A DNA stretch of 64,000 bases, taken from NCBI GenBank assembly GCA_963823945.1, contig CAWGNK010000003.1:682001-746000 (forward strand), read 5' to 3'. How positions within the stretch are numbered: position 1 is the stretch's first letter; each line of letters starts with the position of its first letter. Under the pieces are notes generated by a model. That model worked only from the letters and a program-made list of their open reading frames with translations, ran no database searches and had not been told where the DNA came from. Made by a program: the position numbers and the translations under genes. The DNA comes from Bog-793 sp963823945. GTDB taxonomy: Bacteria > Actinomycetota > Acidimicrobiia > Acidimicrobiales > Bog-793. Of this stretch, positions 63,409 to 64,000 are shown one piece after another.

Positions 63409-63426
63409 CGGTCGGATAATCGACCG
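63409..63426 (+). promoter_or_regulatory. palindrome with a GATAAT -10-like loop before the last gene
   Basis: CGGTCG (63409-63414) and CGACCG (63421-63426) enclose GATAAT (63415-63420), a 5/6 match to TATAAT, 31 nt before GTG 63452. It may be a promoter for the following gene or a hairpin between frr and it. No -35 is evident. Confidence 0.35.
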
Positions 63427-63451
63427 GGGAGACCCGCGGAGGGAACGCACA

Positions 63452-64000
63452 GTGGAAGACGACGACAAGGCGACCCGCGACCCCGATTCACAAGCCGAGC
63501 CCGATCTCGACGACGCCGCGGAGGTCGACGCCACCCCGGCCCGCCCCGCCGGTTCCGCGACAGAGGAGGTCCGTGTCGTCGCTGTCGAGGCGGCCGTGGC
63601 TGCCGGCCTCGTCCCCGAGACTCGCCGCCGGCCCGCTGACGACCCCTCCCAGCGCCCGCCTGACCCGCTCGAGGGCACCGAAGGGGCGCGTTTCGAGCTG
63701 CCGGACTGGACGGACCCCCCGACGGGCCAGGTGCCGCGCGTGCTCCTCGGTGGCGCCGAGGCCCCAGGCCCGCTCGAGCGGGGTGCCCGCGGGCCGACCT
63801 GGCGCCAGACGGCGTCGGACTGGAGCGAGGACGAGTCCGATCTCGCCTTCCTGGCGGAGGACGCGGCAGGCGAGAGCGAGGGGAGCGACGATTCCTCGAC
63901 CATCGCCGGTCGCGGGGAGAACCCGACTGCCACCCCCGACCCGTTCGAGTTCGATTTCGATCCGCCGACGACACGCCGCCGGTTGCACCGGCGCGCCGCG
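63452..64000 (+). CDS. acidic N-terminal part of a gene in the cdsA position (3' end outside window)
   Basis: From GTG 63452, with GGAGGGAA 6 nt upstream, an open frame of 183 codons reaches the window end without a stop. The visible part is hydrophilic, Asp/Glu/Pro/Ala-rich, and ends with a basic TTRRRLHRRAA stretch of the kind that precedes a first membrane helix. No domain is recognisable yet. After rpsB-tsf-pyrH-frr the next gene is usually cdsA, phosphatidate cytidylyltransferase, and in actinobacteria its N-terminus may be extended, so cdsA is the likely identity by position only. Confidence 0.6.
   Translation, partial: MEDDDKATRDPDSQAEPDLDDAAEVDATPARPAGSATEEVRVVAVEAAVAAGLVPETRRRPADDPSQRPPDPLEGTEGARFELPDWTDPPTGQVPRVLLGGAEAPGPLERGARGPTWRQTASDWSEDESDLAFLAEDAAGESEGSDDSSTIAGRGENPTATPDPFEFDFDPPTTRRRLHRRAA

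Overview
The window is a very GC-rich bacterial chromosome segment whose gene order is that of Actinomycetota. Diagnostic blocks are recG-rsmD-coaD-(SepIVA-like)-DUF177-rpmF-plsX-acpP-rnc-mutM-smc-ftsY-ffh-rpsP-khpA-rimM-trmD-rplS-DUF2469, an mtrAB-lpqB-like cluster, and xerC next to rpsB-tsf-pyrH-frr. Thr-rich linkers followed by GYWLVAADG-type repeats and a complete mreBCD-PBP2 cluster in an actinobacterium make Acidimicrobiia the likeliest class; this is an inference from remembered family traits, not a phylogeny.

Layout. 1-15.3 kb: one long plus-strand housekeeping run covering DNA repair, CoA and lipid precursor synthesis, RNA processing, chromosome condensation, protein targeting (FtsY and Ffh) and ribosome or tRNA maturation. 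15.3-23 kb: mostly minus-strand single genes (DUF2510 membrane protein, zinc protein, SGNH protein, class IV aminotransferase, nucleotidyltransferase, purE, PAP2 phosphatase, RecB-like nuclease, hydrolase) with plus-strand nifU-like and dedA genes. 23.1-24.9 kb: a divergent GAF histidine kinase and LuxR-type regulator. 25.3-32.9 kb: an integrated element of about 7.6 kb, visibly lower in GC, bounded by 49-bp direct repeats made of the 3' half of tRNA-Gly(TCC). It carries a tyrosine integrase, an excisionase-like protein, exported beta-propeller and lipoprotein cargo, and several broken genes. 33-44 kb: ROK kinase, tRNA-Pro, tig-clpP-clpX-folC-ndk, then mreBCD-PBP2. 44-51.4 kb: RNase E/G, rplU-rpmA-obg-proB-proA and a histidine phosphatase. 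51.4-60.2 kb: a large exported repeat protein, class II DAHP synthase, nadD-rsfS, the MtrAB-LpqB-like operon, xerC and a small exported protein. 60.4-64 kb: rpsB-tsf-pyrH-frr and the start of a gene in the cdsA position that runs off the window.

Expression signals. At least sixteen genes have a TANNNT -10-like hexamer ending 5 to 11 nt before the start codon and usually no Shine-Dalgarno sequence, which suggests widespread leaderless transcription. Inside operons, stop and start codons often overlap as ATGA, GTGA, TTGA and, for plsX and rnc, CTGA. Those last two genes seem to begin at CTG.

Five apparent single-base frameshifts (mutM, the SGNH gene and three cargo genes of the element) could be real decay or assembly errors; reads would decide. 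No CRISPR array, rRNA, complete prophage or obvious new defence system was found. The best candidates for undescribed biology are the exported cargo of the tRNA-Gly element and the regulatory and translational architecture.
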